From Sipunculus nudus (Eukaryota; Annelida; Sipuncula; Golfingiida; Sipunculidae): a DNA stretch of 64,000 nt. The number at the start of each line of letters is the position of its first letter. The first letter of the stretch is position 1. The notes under the pieces are model-generated. The model was not told where the DNA came from. It was given only the letters and a program-made list of their open reading frames with translations, and did no database searches. The stretch spans positions 54,468,019-54,532,018 of the forward strand of contig CM049306.1 in the NCBI GenBank assembly GCA_026874595.1, in the 5' to 3' direction. Of the stretch, positions 12,451 through 25,084 are shown in pieces. The position numbers were made by a program, and so were the translations under genes.

Positions 12451-13224
12451 ACTGTGAACTTACTGTTCTATAAGATAGGACTTAGACATTTTCCAAGGGA
12501 ACACAAATGCTGCAGAAACTTCTAAGTCCCAGCTCCATTATGGTTTTAAGAAAATAAATTATAATTGAATAATAAATACTGAAGAAGTATGTTAAAATGG
12601 GTATCAAAATAACCAGCTTCCTCAGAACATTATGTATATTAGAAAAATAATACTATAAATAATTTTTTTTCATCTGATTTATACATTAAGAGGTGTAAAC
12701 TATAGTAATCATGCATGCAGTAAAACATCATTGACTCAAAACACAATACAAAAAAATAATTTGACTATATTTCACATTGGTTATAATTTGTGCCCTTGAT
12801 AATTATTAATAAGAAAAAATAATTCTTTTGGAATGTAGTGTATATACAAACACTACAGCATCTAATTGCAACTGATAACTACTTCATAAATACAGAACAA
12901 AGGGTATTGATGTAGTGTGCCACTGACCAATCATGGGAATACATAGGCATTGACCTAATGTCATATTGGTTTTAGAAACAGCTCAGCACCCACACATTCA
13001 AGCTGTAAAATATTGCCATTGAAAATCAACAGCATTGATAAAAGCATAGGTACTTAAAAAAATAAGTATCTGCATTCTTATTGTGACAATAACCAGCATT
13101 CTAATCAGTAAATTTCACAAGTATATGTAACATCCCCCCCCCCCCCCCCAAGCAGACAAGCTTGCTGTACAAGCTCTCTCTACAATGGACCTTTGACCTT
13201 ACTGTACCCTGCCCCGGAATAGTG

Positions 13225-13234
13225 GTGACGTCAC
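13225..13234. promoter_or_regulatory. CRE-like palindrome GTGACGTCAC
   Basis: A perfect CREB/ATF site (TGACGTCA core) about 160 bp upstream of a candidate splice donor (13396). It would be well placed as a core-promoter element for the candidate transcript described next. No TATA box is evident. Confidence 0.4.
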
Positions 13235-13395
13235 ATGAATACTGTACAGGCTGTGCACAACAAAGGCATGCAGAGTCAGTTTACATCTGAATGATAACAT
13301 CCGGTAACCGTTAAGGGAGTACACACTTTGAAGAGAAGTTCTTTGTCAAGCTGCTCAAGCAGAAGGGGAATGTACAGCTAAAAAACGTCTCATTG
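13235..13395 (+). other. Candidate first exon of small nested transcript
   Basis: Downstream of the CRE there is a less AT-rich stretch ending in donor GTGAGT at 13396. The frame read through FEEKFFVKLLKQKGNVQLKN and VSL up to the donor is open in phase 0 and matches the open phase of the next exon, but it has no upstream ATG before an in-frame TAA. It is either largely untranslated or coding with an unseen start. The exact 5' boundary is not defined. Confidence 0.3.
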
Positions 13396-14824
13396 GTGAG
13401 TAATCTTGCATTATTTAAGATATTTGCATAGTAAACCAGTGATTGCATGAAGATGACTTCACCTATCTTGGTTTGCCCTGAAAAAAAACAGAATTTGTGT
13501 GTTTCAAGATAACATTTTCTATTGGGTGGCCCATTTTTTCAAAATAACACATTTTTGACAAAAAGCTGATGCTGTTGCCCCTTTATAGTGACAATGTGCA
13601 TGTTCAATGCACCAACAGGAAGTTAAGAACATATCCTTTTCAGTGATGCTATTTGCAATTTGGTGTGGAAAAATCAAGAGTCAGCAGCAGGCCCCAAAGT
13701 TTACATATTGATGTAATTTCTTAATGTCCCCTACCTGTGAAGGGATGATCAGTTAACCTACATAAAGCTTAATCAGCACACAAATGCTATGAGTACCACA
13801 TACTACCATTTTATTTGTTGAACCTATGGCTATTGACCATGTTATTATTTAGCTGAACTCTGAGTCATGAAAAAAAAAAGCTGCTACAAGGTAAAGATGT
13901 TCCTTTTCATTTTCCAAATGGACCTGAATTTTTTGTCTTGCTAGAGTGCCCAAAAGTTATAATATTGTTAATTATAAAAATTGTTAATTATACAATGTTC
14001 ATAAGTTTTTCTTTCAGGCAAAGTAAACATTAAACACTGTTGGTCATTGCTGAATTGACAGCCACTGTCTCAATTTTGGTGAATGTTTTTTTTTATAAAA
14101 TTGAAGACAGGTTTGCTGTACTCAACCAAAACATTTAAACTAATCTAAAAAATTAATCAAATATTTTTTACTATTAGAGTCTATCACACAAAAACTCCTA
14201 AATTAAGCTTTAATTTCATAATATGCCCTTCTACATGTCATTTACATATACTGTAAACACCAATTTATTAACAATTTGATACATAACACAGTATGTTTCA
14301 TAACAATCCACAAACCATTCATAATCATATGTATGAATTTAATCTGAATTTGACATCAGAAGGTCAAGAACACCCTTTAACTTTAATGGGCTTGGTCCTC
14401 TGACTTTTTTTTTTCATTTGAGGTTTCTTCTGACATATTCACTTTCATTACAAAAGAAAAATCATAATTAATAATTTGGAAATTTGTTTCACTAAGGATC
14501 AGATGATTTCATTAGGTACTATTTTGATTCCCAAAGAGAAATCAAATCTTGTTCAATTTACAGGTTAATCAAAAGTGCATTTTTAGTCCACCTTGAATGA
14601 TTTCTTTTTACATGTACATGTAGTAGTGCCATTTCACCATAAAAGATCAAGAAGTCATTTTGAACATCATTGATGTACTGTTTTAGTAATATTATTGATG
14701 TGAGGCCCTTTTTTAGTCCATTTGTCTACTTAAATGTCAAAATATGCAAGACTCCATGTTCTTAATTATTTATTTCCAACAACCTTTGTTTCTATGATTT
14801 GTAATGGTTTCTTTACTTTTCCAG

Positions 14825-14891
14825 TATGAAGAAATGGTGCAGAAAGTAAAAGGAGAGCCCAGATATCTCCAGCCCTTGCAAGAATTGTCTG
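14825..14891 (+). CDS. Candidate second exon of small nested transcript
   Basis: The 67-nt exon lies between TTTACTTTTCCAG and GTAAGC. In phase 0 it reads YEEMVQKVKGEPRYLQPLQE and then LS, leaving in phase 1; the first ATG is at 14834. The phase-1 exit could continue to a terminal exon at 15491 or splice to the adaptor exon at 29993, which would make it an alternative 5' end of the adaptor. I do not recognise the peptide. Confidence 0.4.
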
Positions 14892-15344
14892 GTAAGCATA
14901 ATCAGTTAATCATATAAAGTAACATTTAACTCTTTTAGCAAATGGGAAATGTTATGAATTGTAAGTTTTTTTTTTATCAAATAGCTTGAACTTACCATAT
15001 TTGAAGTGCAAATTTGGTGGTTAACATTTATTGTGCATATGGGATATTAATATATTATTATAAACTGTTTACATGTTAAAATTGTTTCAACTGAGTAACC
15101 TACTTTCTGAACCTATGAGCATCTTTAGGCCACAGTGTCTGTCCTGTGACCAGTATATTTGATAATCTGTAATGTTTGTATATACTCTGTATAACTGGAA
15201 AACTCTTCCTGTGTTAGTATTTACTTATAATCCTAAATGTTAAACAGGCATATTTTTAGAACATTGAAAACCCCTTTATAGAGAGCAGATGTACTTTCAG
15301 TGAAATAAACTCTTTTCCTTTTCTGACTTGTGTGTTGCCTCCAG

Positions 15345-15349
15345 ATAAG
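15345..15349 (+). CDS. Possible 5-nt microexon ATAAG
   Basis: TTGTGTGTTGCCTCCAG precedes and GTAAACT follows five bases. With it, the frame from 14825-14891 continues into 15491 as DKVKQEGTEKDLECGKGVYF for 26 more residues. Without it, the frame stops after GQTGGD. Very short exons are rare, so this is only a candidate. Confidence 0.2.
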
Positions 15350-15490
15350 GTAAACTACTATACATGTTAAGAAAAGCAATACTAAGCATCAATGTCAAAA
15401 GATATTCTTTAAACTTATTTAATAAAATAATAAATGTTAGCAATAATGACTATATGTGTATACTTAGACTGGTCAAATTTGTTTTTGCAG

Positions 15491-15670
15491 GTCAAACAGG
15501 AGGGGACTGAAAAGGATTTAGAGTGTGGCAAGGGTGTATATTTCCTTCCAGCCTTCATTCTCTAAAAGGACAACACTCTCAAATCTGACTGAACCAGGGA
15601 GTTTTAAAAATCTTATGAAAATATTATTTTCAGTTTACAAATGTGTAAATAAACATTAATTTTGGCTCTT
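15491..15670 (+). other. Candidate terminal exon with poly(A) signal
   Basis: Acceptor GTTTTTGCAG at 15490 is followed by a short open stretch ending near TTCATTCTCTAA, and then AATAAA at 15648-15653. A T/G-rich stretch (TTTTGGCTCTTGTATTTTC) right after the signal resembles a cleavage-site downstream element. This makes a compact 3' end for a transcript starting near 13.2 kb. Confidence 0.35.
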
Positions 15671-15934
15671 GTATTTTCTTACTTTTATGTTTCATGTGTT
15701 TGAGTCCATATGACTGTGTGAAGTTGATGACCCCCAGTGTGACTGCAGGCCAGCATTGATTTCAAGGAATTGCACAGTGCAGGAAGCTCACCACACACAC
15801 ACAAACCTTAATTTCTATCATCTACCGTAATTCCTTGTGGAATAAAGAAAAGAGTAAACACCTTTCAAAACAGAACATACAACAGACAGTAACTGAGCTA
15901 TTGACAAACAGTACAGAAGGTGCATACACTGACT

Positions 15935-16315
15935 TATGTGTGAGTTATATGTCACTTATAAGGGACATATATGGCACTTATAAGGCTCATATATGTCACA
16001 TATATGGGAGTTATAAGGCACATATATGTGAGTTATAAGGCACATATTTGGGACATATATGGCAGTTATAAGGGACATATATGGGACATATATGGGAGTT
16101 ATAGGGGACCTATATGTGGAAGCCTTATAAGTGACATATAAGGCCCATATATGTGACATATAAGGCTCCTACCTAATTTGCATATAAAATCCATATACCG
16201 GACATATATGTGACATATATGGGAGTTATAAGGTTGGATATAAGGGACATATATGGCACATATATGTGCCTTATATGTGCCATATAACTTTCACATATAT
16301 GGCACTTATAAAAAT
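15935..16315. repeat. Right arm of ATATG/TTATAAG short repeats
   Basis: Same vocabulary as the arm at 12140-12450 but purer: repeated GGACATATATGG, GGCACTTATAAGG and ATATATGGGAGTTATAAGG, with units in both orientations. The longest ORFs through it (YGSYKAHIC-like on either strand) are repeat artefacts. Confidence 0.65.
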
Positions 16316-16327
16316 TTTTGGTAAGGG

Positions 16328-18460
16328 TTTGTGTAAATATTTACCTGTAAACAATTGATTTCCTCCACACTGCTTCTCTGTCTTTACTCGCACCAAAGTT
16401 ACCCCATATTGTGACCATTTTTCATAAAATTATAGCTGAGTTTTCAGGTTGACTAATTAGTAAGATACTGGACTTCAGAGCTGAAACTTGTACCAAGATG
16501 TATGATGGAGATCTTTTGATTTTAAGTGTAAAAAATAAACATGGTGACCTCAGGATTATTCATAGATATATACAATGGTCCACCAGAAATGGTTTCTTCT
16601 CAAAATAACCTTTTTCAGTTTCAAATTCTGGACATCTAGGACTTCTTGTCTAATCTGTCAAAAACTCAAAATCAAAATTTCTCACAGTTCAAGGAAACAC
16701 TTATTTACATTGTACTGACAATGACACATGCTTACATATTTTTACTTATTCCATGAAGTCCATACCAAAAAACCATCAATGTTCATGTAATTTGCCTTGA
16801 AACAATTCTCATCCAACATAGTTTAATGGAATATGTTACCCTCTTCCCTTCATTTATACCTGTGGCACTGGTGTTATTTAGATGCCCCAGGGCATTGTGT
16901 GGAAATATTTTCTTTACCAACAATATTAATTAACCAGCCATGTACTGTCATGAGTCCTATTCTGTGCAGTATGAGTAACATAGATAACAAGAGTATAAAT
17001 TGCACAAGCCTGAGGTATGATTCTCTGATTAAGTAACAGGTTGTTTTCATCCTCATTTGCATGTCTAGACAAAGCCCTTGATATGACAGGATAAGACAGT
17101 ACCATCAATATCAATAGGTAGAAATACATGTGTGTAATATGTCTTTTGTTTTGTTGTGATTAAAGCTAATGCATAAATAAGTTTATTATTCATGGGTCTT
17201 CCCTTGCAGCCATTAAACATTTAATTTCTTGGGAAGTTTCAGAACCATGGTCTTGTGTAGAATTCATAATAATATTGACTCAATAATTCCAAGGTCATTG
17301 GTTTACTAAATTAGTTATTGTGTTTGACAGCTCCATCATTAACCAAAATATAGTCTTCATCTATCAGGTGCAACATATCTTCTGTCATGTTCATCCAAAA
17401 GTCAATGTAAATAAAAACATTTCATAAGCAGAAAAATTCTTACTCGGCATACTATGGCAGGGAATATTGAATATATATGTGAAGATTTTTAAAACATCTT
17501 TCAAATGGAACCATAGTTTTTCCAAATTTGAATTGAAGGTTCCACTTACATGTATAATCATACGGAAAAAAATCTTCCGTGTTGGTAGAATGTTTTTTAT
17601 CCCTTTAAGGAATTTTGTACTGTTTATTGCTTAACACATTTCAAATACAGCAGATTTATATATGGATGTTAGGACTACACTAACAATCATTTGCTAATCA
17701 GAATTTTTAATTTGTTCAGCTTGTAGTGTCCTTTACAACTATCAGCCTTTCCTTCAGTAAATGATAGGAGTGTTGATTAACACCTAAGTCCTCTCCTGTT
17801 ATTTCATTGTAAAATTTAAGACCTCATGTTATTTGCAGAAGAATTTGTTTTATAAATAAAAAATCTGAATAGTTATTTCAACATATACTTTAAAGGTACG
17901 TAACTGAAGCTAACATAATTGAATTTGCCACTAAAGGTATATATGTAAAGTAAAACATAGCATTAAAGCAACTTGAGCAACAGTTAATCAGATGTTGTCG
18001 TTTATGTAAAAATGCTGAAACAAAAAGCTGGTCACTCACTGATATATGCGTATCAGTGCATTAATAGCCGTTCCCTGTCATTTGCAGGTATATTTAATGT
18101 AAAATGTCTCCATGAGTATACTTTTGCTGTGTTGACTGCATGATAAACCATGGTATTTCTTAGACCCAGAAACTCATTTTGATTTACTTAATAATCCAAG
18201 TTCGCCTCACAACAGACAGGCAGCACTGTTTGTATCACCTTAGAACAGATGCAGTTGTTTTGACCTGACTCGTGTATACTGGTAGATAGTAGATACCATT
18301 TTCACTTTGTATATACAAACAACAATAAGGGGCTTCTTTTTTACCAGATCAGTATGGTATATTCACTTTCCATTTAAGGTCAGATTATTTTAATCAAGAT
18401 TCCGTAAATATCATATAAAAACCAAAGTGACAATACCCAGATTGTTCTTAACATTTGTTT
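16328..18460. other. Intron, nothing recognised
   Basis: AT-rich sequence with no exon supported by splice sites and no terminal-repeat pair seen. Confidence 0.45.
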
Positions 18461-18464
18461 TTAT

Positions 18465-20830
18465 ACGTCCGTCATATGACAGGAATATTATGTTAAACCG
18501 TCTGTCTGTCTGTCCGTCCATTAACTTTTAGTGTCAATGTGATAACTCACCAGGGCTTTGATGGATTTTCATGAAACTCACCATAAATACTTACCAACAG
18601 ATTATCTAACCCCACATTAATTATGGGCAACATCCACCTATATTTAATAAGGTCACAGGTCACTAGGCTACTTTGTCGTGTTGCACTTATAACTTATGAA
18701 GACTATGAAGGATTTTGATAAAACTCATCAGAAATGTTAATCAATAAAATATCTCCACAAAAATCAGAGGTCAGCGGTCACCGCACTTTGGAGGCACGAT
18801 GGTGACTTACCAAAAATCTATGGATTTTCATGAAACCCATAAATATTTACCAATAGAGTATCTCACCTGAATTACCTTTTCATCAAAATTCACACATATG
18901 TAATGAGTATTATGCATGATTGCCATGCTCTGGTTAAAGAATATCTTTGACTGGCTTGGTAGTGGAACAGGTCTGTTAAATAAGAATGTAGCTTTATAAT
19001 ATGAAGATTCAGTTTTGTCTTGTAGACTGTACAGTGGATCAGACCATATAACTTTGTACCATTGGATATGAAGCCGGTGAGATGAGCACCCTAGAAACAA
19101 GGCTATGTCTGTTCTGATTGTTTGGGAAATTTTTTGTTATTTTGTGTAGAGTGTTTACTGTTACATCAGCATACATTGATAAATTAAAAATTACGCAGAT
19201 TCTCATCATCTGTCTGTGCCAAACATAGGAAATGGGAATAAGTTGGAAAATATGCAGAAAAATTGCCCACCCAGTACTTGAGAACTGTCAAAGATGAGAA
19301 TGAATAATTAAATTTCACATCTGATTTTTTTTACTGTATGTGTGGGTGGATTTCCTTATTTTACAAAGCATGCATGGTGATTTGATCTTTATGTATTTCT
19401 TTTCAGTTTCACACATTATTGTGTTTTGTGATTGATATCGTAAGCAGTCATGTCAGAGTTTCAAATCTGATAAAATAAGTTCCAATGAATCATATCTTTT
19501 CATGACTTGACTGATCAATAAAAAAAATTCTATCAATGCAAAGTTAAAAGAGAATCATTGTATCCTCAGACAAAGTAGGGATACTATGGTTTAAGCACTG
19601 TCACCCCACCACAGAGATTTCTTTTGGATGCAATAACTCAAACAGTATTTCAGAGATCTTTAACAAACTTGACAGTTGTGCATATATATGGGTGAGAGGA
19701 CGAAGCCTTTTTGAAACGGGGTCATGACCTTTAGTAGGAGAGTGACTTTGACCTTGAACAGGTCCATTTTGGGAATAAATCACACAAATTCTAAAATATC
19801 TCCAGAAATCTTGCATAGATTGATCCAAAAATCAAGTTGACTGAAGATCTTGGATAGTGTTGACATGTACCAAAAACTGGTGGTTCTTGTTTTTGTGGCT
19901 CCACCTATTATCCTTTTCTTGTTTTTGTGTTGTTTAATAGCCCCTTCATTGCCACTTGACAGTACTGTGAGCATTAAAAGTCAAAAACTAATTGACAGAT
20001 TTCTTTCATAATATGCAGTTACATAGACATGGGCTATGGGATGATGTATATTTAAATATGGGTCATGACCTTTTTTTATGAGATTTGCCTTGACCTTGAA
20101 TATCACCATATATGGTGAAAATCATACAAATCTTAAATATCTCAATAAGGGATGCATGGATTGGTCCAAAAATCAAATTGACTGAGGATAGCTTTGTCTT
20201 CTGCGGAAGACAGGTGATGCCACCTTCTGTTCTTTTCTTGTTTTGGTTCCTTTTTATACCCTATCATTGCAACTTGACAGTACTCTGAGCATTATAAGTC
20301 CAAAACTAAAGGACAGATGGGGTTGAAATTGTGCATGTCCATTGATCTTGGATACCTCCTTCTCATATTCAACACAGGTGGTGCCATCTGCATTCATTTT
20401 CGTGTGGCGTCCACTCGTACATTTGCTCCTGGTGAAAATTGCTCATATCTCTGGAGTGGTTCAAGGTATAAATCTTAAATTTGGCATGTCCATCCATCAT
20501 GGAAAATTTTCTTGTAAAACAGACAGGTGGGGCATCTACCTTCCTGTTTCCGTTGAATAAATTAATGCTCTTTTCTTAGGAGTGGAGTACTGGTCTAAAA
20601 CTTTGCATATCCATTATAGATCTTGGACTTCTCCATCTTGTGCTCAAGACTGGTGGTGTCCATTGTTGGGTGGCCTCCACCAGTACATTTGTTTTAGGTG
20701 AAAATTGCTCATATCTGAGGAGTCTGCAATTTCGCATTTGCCAAGTGTCAGTATATGCTGCTGAAGATTGGGGGCCTATTCTTAAAGGGGATGGGGGATT
20801 GATTGTCTAGGGATACTATGGCACTGCAGG
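18465..20830. repeat. Dispersed repeats with TGTCTGTCCGTCC and GATGGATTTTCATGAAAC
   Basis: Segment 18465-18890 has a CTGTCTGTCTGTCCGTCC tract followed by tandemly related phrases (GGATTTTCATGAAACTCA, TACTTACCAACAGATTATC, AGGTCACAGGTCAC). Segment 19560-20830 has several degenerate copies of a unit containing ACTTGACAGTACT, CTTGGA(C/T)-CTCC and GTGAAAATTGCTCATATCT. Repeats of this style are common across mollusc and brachiopod genomes. They do not encode recognisable proteins here. A partial relative of the first segment recurs at 40245-40420. Confidence 0.6.
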
Positions 20831-21599
20831 TGCCAAGAAATGTCTGGTTGAGTCTGCTTCTCATAAGTGTTATGTGCCCAGATATGAAGTTTTCAAAGTA
20901 TCTAATTCCAATAAAATAATTAGTATGGATATTATCCGCACTTATAAGCAGGAAGAGGTTCGGGCTAATTAGTTTATACGCACTTATTTAACACTAATTT
21001 GTGTTGCAAGTGAAAGACCTTTGTTCAAAATAACAGGTTCTTATCAATGCAAACTATGTTTGACATGTACCATAGCATATTTCATGTAAATTTTGTCATA
21101 TGTGAAAGTGCATGGTGTAAATTTTGACAAATTTTCCGCCTATTCTGTATAATTTAGAGTATCTGGCTCATGACCGTCATGAAAACAGTAATTTATCACT
21201 GTCAGTTCAGTGTTAACAGGATGCTGTGGGTTTGTCCAGTATGTATGTGTAGGTTGTAATGTGATCAACAGTGACTCAGTACGCAGTGTTTACAGGCCAA
21301 ACAAGCTGGCATTTCTGGATAAGAAGAGTCTGTCTGACCCTCTCAGGCAGTGTTATAACAGTATTTGTGATTTTTGCATCTGATATCCAAAGATACCCAG
21401 TGTTGCTAAAACATTCAAGCCTATAAGATTATAGGAGAAACTAAATCACAGAGCAGAGAGAGAGAGAGGACCGTCAGTTAAGCCTGAGAGATACTTAGAT
21501 TAAACCAGTTGTAACTCCAGCTGGAGGGCTGAATAAGACACCCAAGTGTTGTCTAGTTACCCTGCCACAGCGTGTTGCCTGGTTTCCATATCATGAGAG

Positions 21600-23815
21600 G
21601 TAGGAGATACTCAGTTTTGCCTTGTTATAACATCATCAGATGTACACCCAATGTGGCCTCATAACCCTAGCATTAGAAGTAAGAGACACCAAATGTTGCT
21701 TAGAATCCCTGGAATGAGAGGTAAGAAACACCCAATATTGCCTAGTAACCCTTGCATGAGAAGTAAGAGATGCCCAATGTTGCCTTGTTACCCTAGCATG
21801 AAAAGTAAGAGACAATGTTGCAAGTTCCTAGAATGAGAGGTTAGATTAATGTAAGAAACACCCAGTGTTGCCAAGTAACCCTAGCTTGATAAGTAAGAGA
21901 CACCCATTGTTGCCTGCTAACCCCAGCATGAGAAGTAATTTTTGAGATGCCAAATATTGCCTGGTTACCCTGCATGATAGGTATGAGACACCCAAAATTG
22001 CCTAGTTACCCTAGCGTGAGAAGTAAGAGACACCCAATGTTGCCTAGTAACCTTAGCATGAGAGGTAAGAGACATCTAATAATGCAGAGTAACCCTCCAT
22101 GAGAAGTAAGAGACCCCGAGTGTTGCCTAGTAACCCTAGCATGAGAAGTTAGAGACACACAATTTTGCCTAGTAACCCTAGCATGAGAAGTATGAGACAC
22201 CCAAAATTGCCTAGTAACCTTAGCATGGGAAGTAAGAGACACCCAGTTTTGCCTAGTAGCCCTAGCATGAGAAGTTAGAGACACACAATGTTGCCTAAGA
22301 ACTCTAGCATGAGAAGTAAGAGACACCAATGTTGCCTAGTAACCTCAGCATGAAAAGTAATTTTTGAGATGCCAAATATTGCCTAGTAACCCTAGCATGA
22401 GAAGTAAGAGACACCCAATGTTGCCTAGTAACCTTAGCATGAGAGGTAAGAGACATCTAATAATGCAGAGTAACCCTCCATGAGAAGTAAGAGACCCCGA
22501 GTGTTGCCTAGTAACCCTAGCATGAGAAGTAAGAGACACCCAATGTTGCCTAGTAACCTTAGCATGAGAGGTAAGAGACATCTAATAATGCAGAGTAACC
22601 CTCCATGAGAAGTAAGAGACCCCGAGTGTTGCCTAGTAATCCCTAGCATGAGAAGTTAGAGACACACAATTTTGCCTAGTAACCCTAGCATGAGAAGTAT
22701 GAGACACCCAAAATTGCCTAGTAACCTTAGCATGGGAAGTAAGAGACACCCAATTTTGCCTAGTAGCCCTAGCATGAGAAGTTAGAGACACACAATGTTG
22801 CCTAGGAACTCTAGCATGAGAAGTAAGAGACACCAATGTTGCCTAGAAACCTCAGCATGAAAAGTAATTTTTGAGATGCCAAATATTGCCTAGTAACCCT
22901 AGCATGAGAAGTAAGAGACACCCAATGTTGCCTAGTAACCTTAGCATGAGAGGTAAGAGACATCTAATAATGCAGAGTAACCCTCCATGAGAAGTAAGAG
23001 ACCCCGAGTGTTGCCTAGTAACCCTAGCATGAGAAGTTAGAGACACCCAATGTTGCCTAGTAACCTTAGCATGAGAGGTAAGAGACATCTAATAATGCAG
23101 AGTAACCCTCCATGAGAAGTAAGAGACCCCGAGTGTTGCCTAGTAACCCTAGCATGAAAAGTCAGAGACAATGTTGTAAGTTCCTAGAATGAGAGGTTAG
23201 ATTAATGTAAGAAACACCCAGTGTTGCCGAGTAACCCTAGCTTGATAAGTAAGAGACACCCATTGTTGCCTGCTTACCCCAGCATGAGAAGTAATTTTTG
23301 ATGTGCCAAATATTGCCTGGTAACCCTGCATGATAGGTATTAGACACCCAAAATTGCCTAGTAACCTTAGCATGGGAAGTAAGAAACACCCAGTTTTGCC
23401 TAGTAGCTCTAGCATGAGAAGTTAGAGACACACAATGTTGCCTAGGAACCCTAGCATGAGAAGTAAGAGACGCCAATGTTGCCCAGTAACCCCAGCATGA
23501 GAAGTAAGAGACACCTAATGTTGCCTAGTTACCCTAGCATGAGAAGTAAGAGACACCCAATGTTGCCTAGTAACCCTAGCATGAGAATTAAGTAAGATAT
23601 GCCCAATGCTCCCTAGAAACCCTAGCATGAGAAGTAAGAGACGCCCAGTGTTGCCTAGTTACCCTAGCATAAGAAGTAAGAGACACCCTATGTTGCCTAG
23701 TAACCCTAGCATAAGAAGTAAGAGACACCCAATGTTGCCTAGTAACCATAGCATAAGAAGTAAGAGACACCCAATGTTGCCTTAAAGCACCAGTGTGAGG
23801 GGTAAGTGATACCCA
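21600..23815. repeat. 42-bp minisatellite with 507-bp higher-order unit
   Basis: The unit contains GTTGCCTAGTAACCCTAGCA then TGAGAAGTAAGAGACACCCA (42 bp), repeated about 50 times with divergence. A compound block marked by TTTTTGAGATGCC at 22361 and 22868 recurs at exactly 507 bp, showing recent unequal exchange of 12-unit blocks. Because 42 is a multiple of 3, long minus-strand frames (VSLTSHARVTRQHW repeats) appear; they are artefacts. Confidence 0.92.
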
Positions 23816-25084
23816 CTGTTGTGGGTGTCTTAGGTGTAAGAAATAACCACATTGACACTGCACCATCATAAGTGAAAAGGCTTTGAAATGAAGTTATATG
23901 CAATTACTACCCGTACTCAAATAATGGGCTAAGATGACCAGGACTTATGCAAGTACTCAACTACCCCAACTGTGAGCACCAAGATCATGTTTAGAGTATC
24001 ACATAAAGTGATAAGGCCTGCCTGACCTGTTCATTAGTCTGGACTAATTAGTTAGTTGAGGTTATAAACGTGTTCAATTGTCTGCCATACCCACAGTGCT
24101 GTTATATAAACAGTTGTAATGACTTCCTTAAAAATCAAAATATACAGAGAAAGTGCATAAAGTGACACCATACTGATAACAGGGCCAGACATCCTGAAGT
24201 ACATACAGGTTTAACTCTTGAATAATGTATAGATCTCAGGGTAGGTTGTAATTTTCATATTGTTAATAAGAACTGATTTATATTTATGCAAAATGTTTTT
24301 GATAATGAACAATTTATATATGTATAATGAAGTGTTTATGAATATTAAGGCTGAAAAAAGTTAATATCCAGTTGTTACTGGGTGCCATTGGTCTTTTGTA
24401 TTTGACTTGAGTCTTGGGGAAGGCCATTGTTAGTGTAGTACATTTATGCTATTTTGGTGCTCTGACAGTAGAGTCTCCAACCTTCCTCAGAGTGCCACAC
24501 TTGATGAGGATGAAAACATTTTTGTTATTTTTGACAAGGCCTCATGGCCTACAGGTACACTGGCACTTAACATAAACCAGACCAATCATAAGAGTATTTT
24601 TTAAAAACACCTTCTATGTGAGAGAAAAATTCTGTTATAACTCAGCATATTGGTAAATCTGCATGCATGTTCACTTAATTTCTGACTGCATATACACAAG
24701 CATTTTAAGCACAGATTATTGGACGATAACCAATTTGTGTGACACTCAGCAATTCACCTGTTACCATAGAAACATTTAACACATATGATTTGTGAGCTCA
24801 CATGTATTCTTTTGGGTTAATTCATCACTCAAAGCCAGATGTTAAGATAACCTATTTTTTACCGTGGAATGGTTCCAACAGAATGGATGACATTGCAGTG
24901 CATTCCAGCTTGTGGCTTGAGTCACATCTCAAGTACTGATTTACTAGCTTACTTTCACAATGGCTCTGGACTTAAGCCAAAGGTACAACTTAATTAATTT
25001 TTATATTCATGCATATTTAATGAGGTCAGAGGTCACCGCACTTTGGTCTTAGTGGTCTTAATTCACACATGGTATTACTAGACA

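Larger units (their letters stand above)
12125..16327. mobile_element. Candidate 4.2-kb element with inverted termini
   Basis: CCCTTACCAAAA (12125-12136) and its exact reverse complement TTTTGGTAAGGG (16316-16327) flank two arms (12125-12450 and 15935-16327). Both arms are built of the same short words: CATATATG, CTTATAAGG, GGACATATA. The interior (12.5-15.9 kb) is ordinary AT-rich DNA containing a candidate small transcript unit. No clear target duplication was found (only TT on both sides). It could be one large non-autonomous DNA transposon with repetitive subterminal regions, or two separate short elements of one family inserted in opposite orientation. Confidence 0.45.

Noticed and set aside
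15835-16159. ORFs on both strands with YGSYKAHIC-like repeats
   Set aside because: They read through the ATATG/TTATAAG repeat arm; open in both directions because the words are palindromic.
22006-23869. Minus-strand ORFs of 67-107 codons (VSLTSHARVTRQ repeats)
   Set aside because: 42-bp minisatellite artefacts with identical repetition in overlapping frames.
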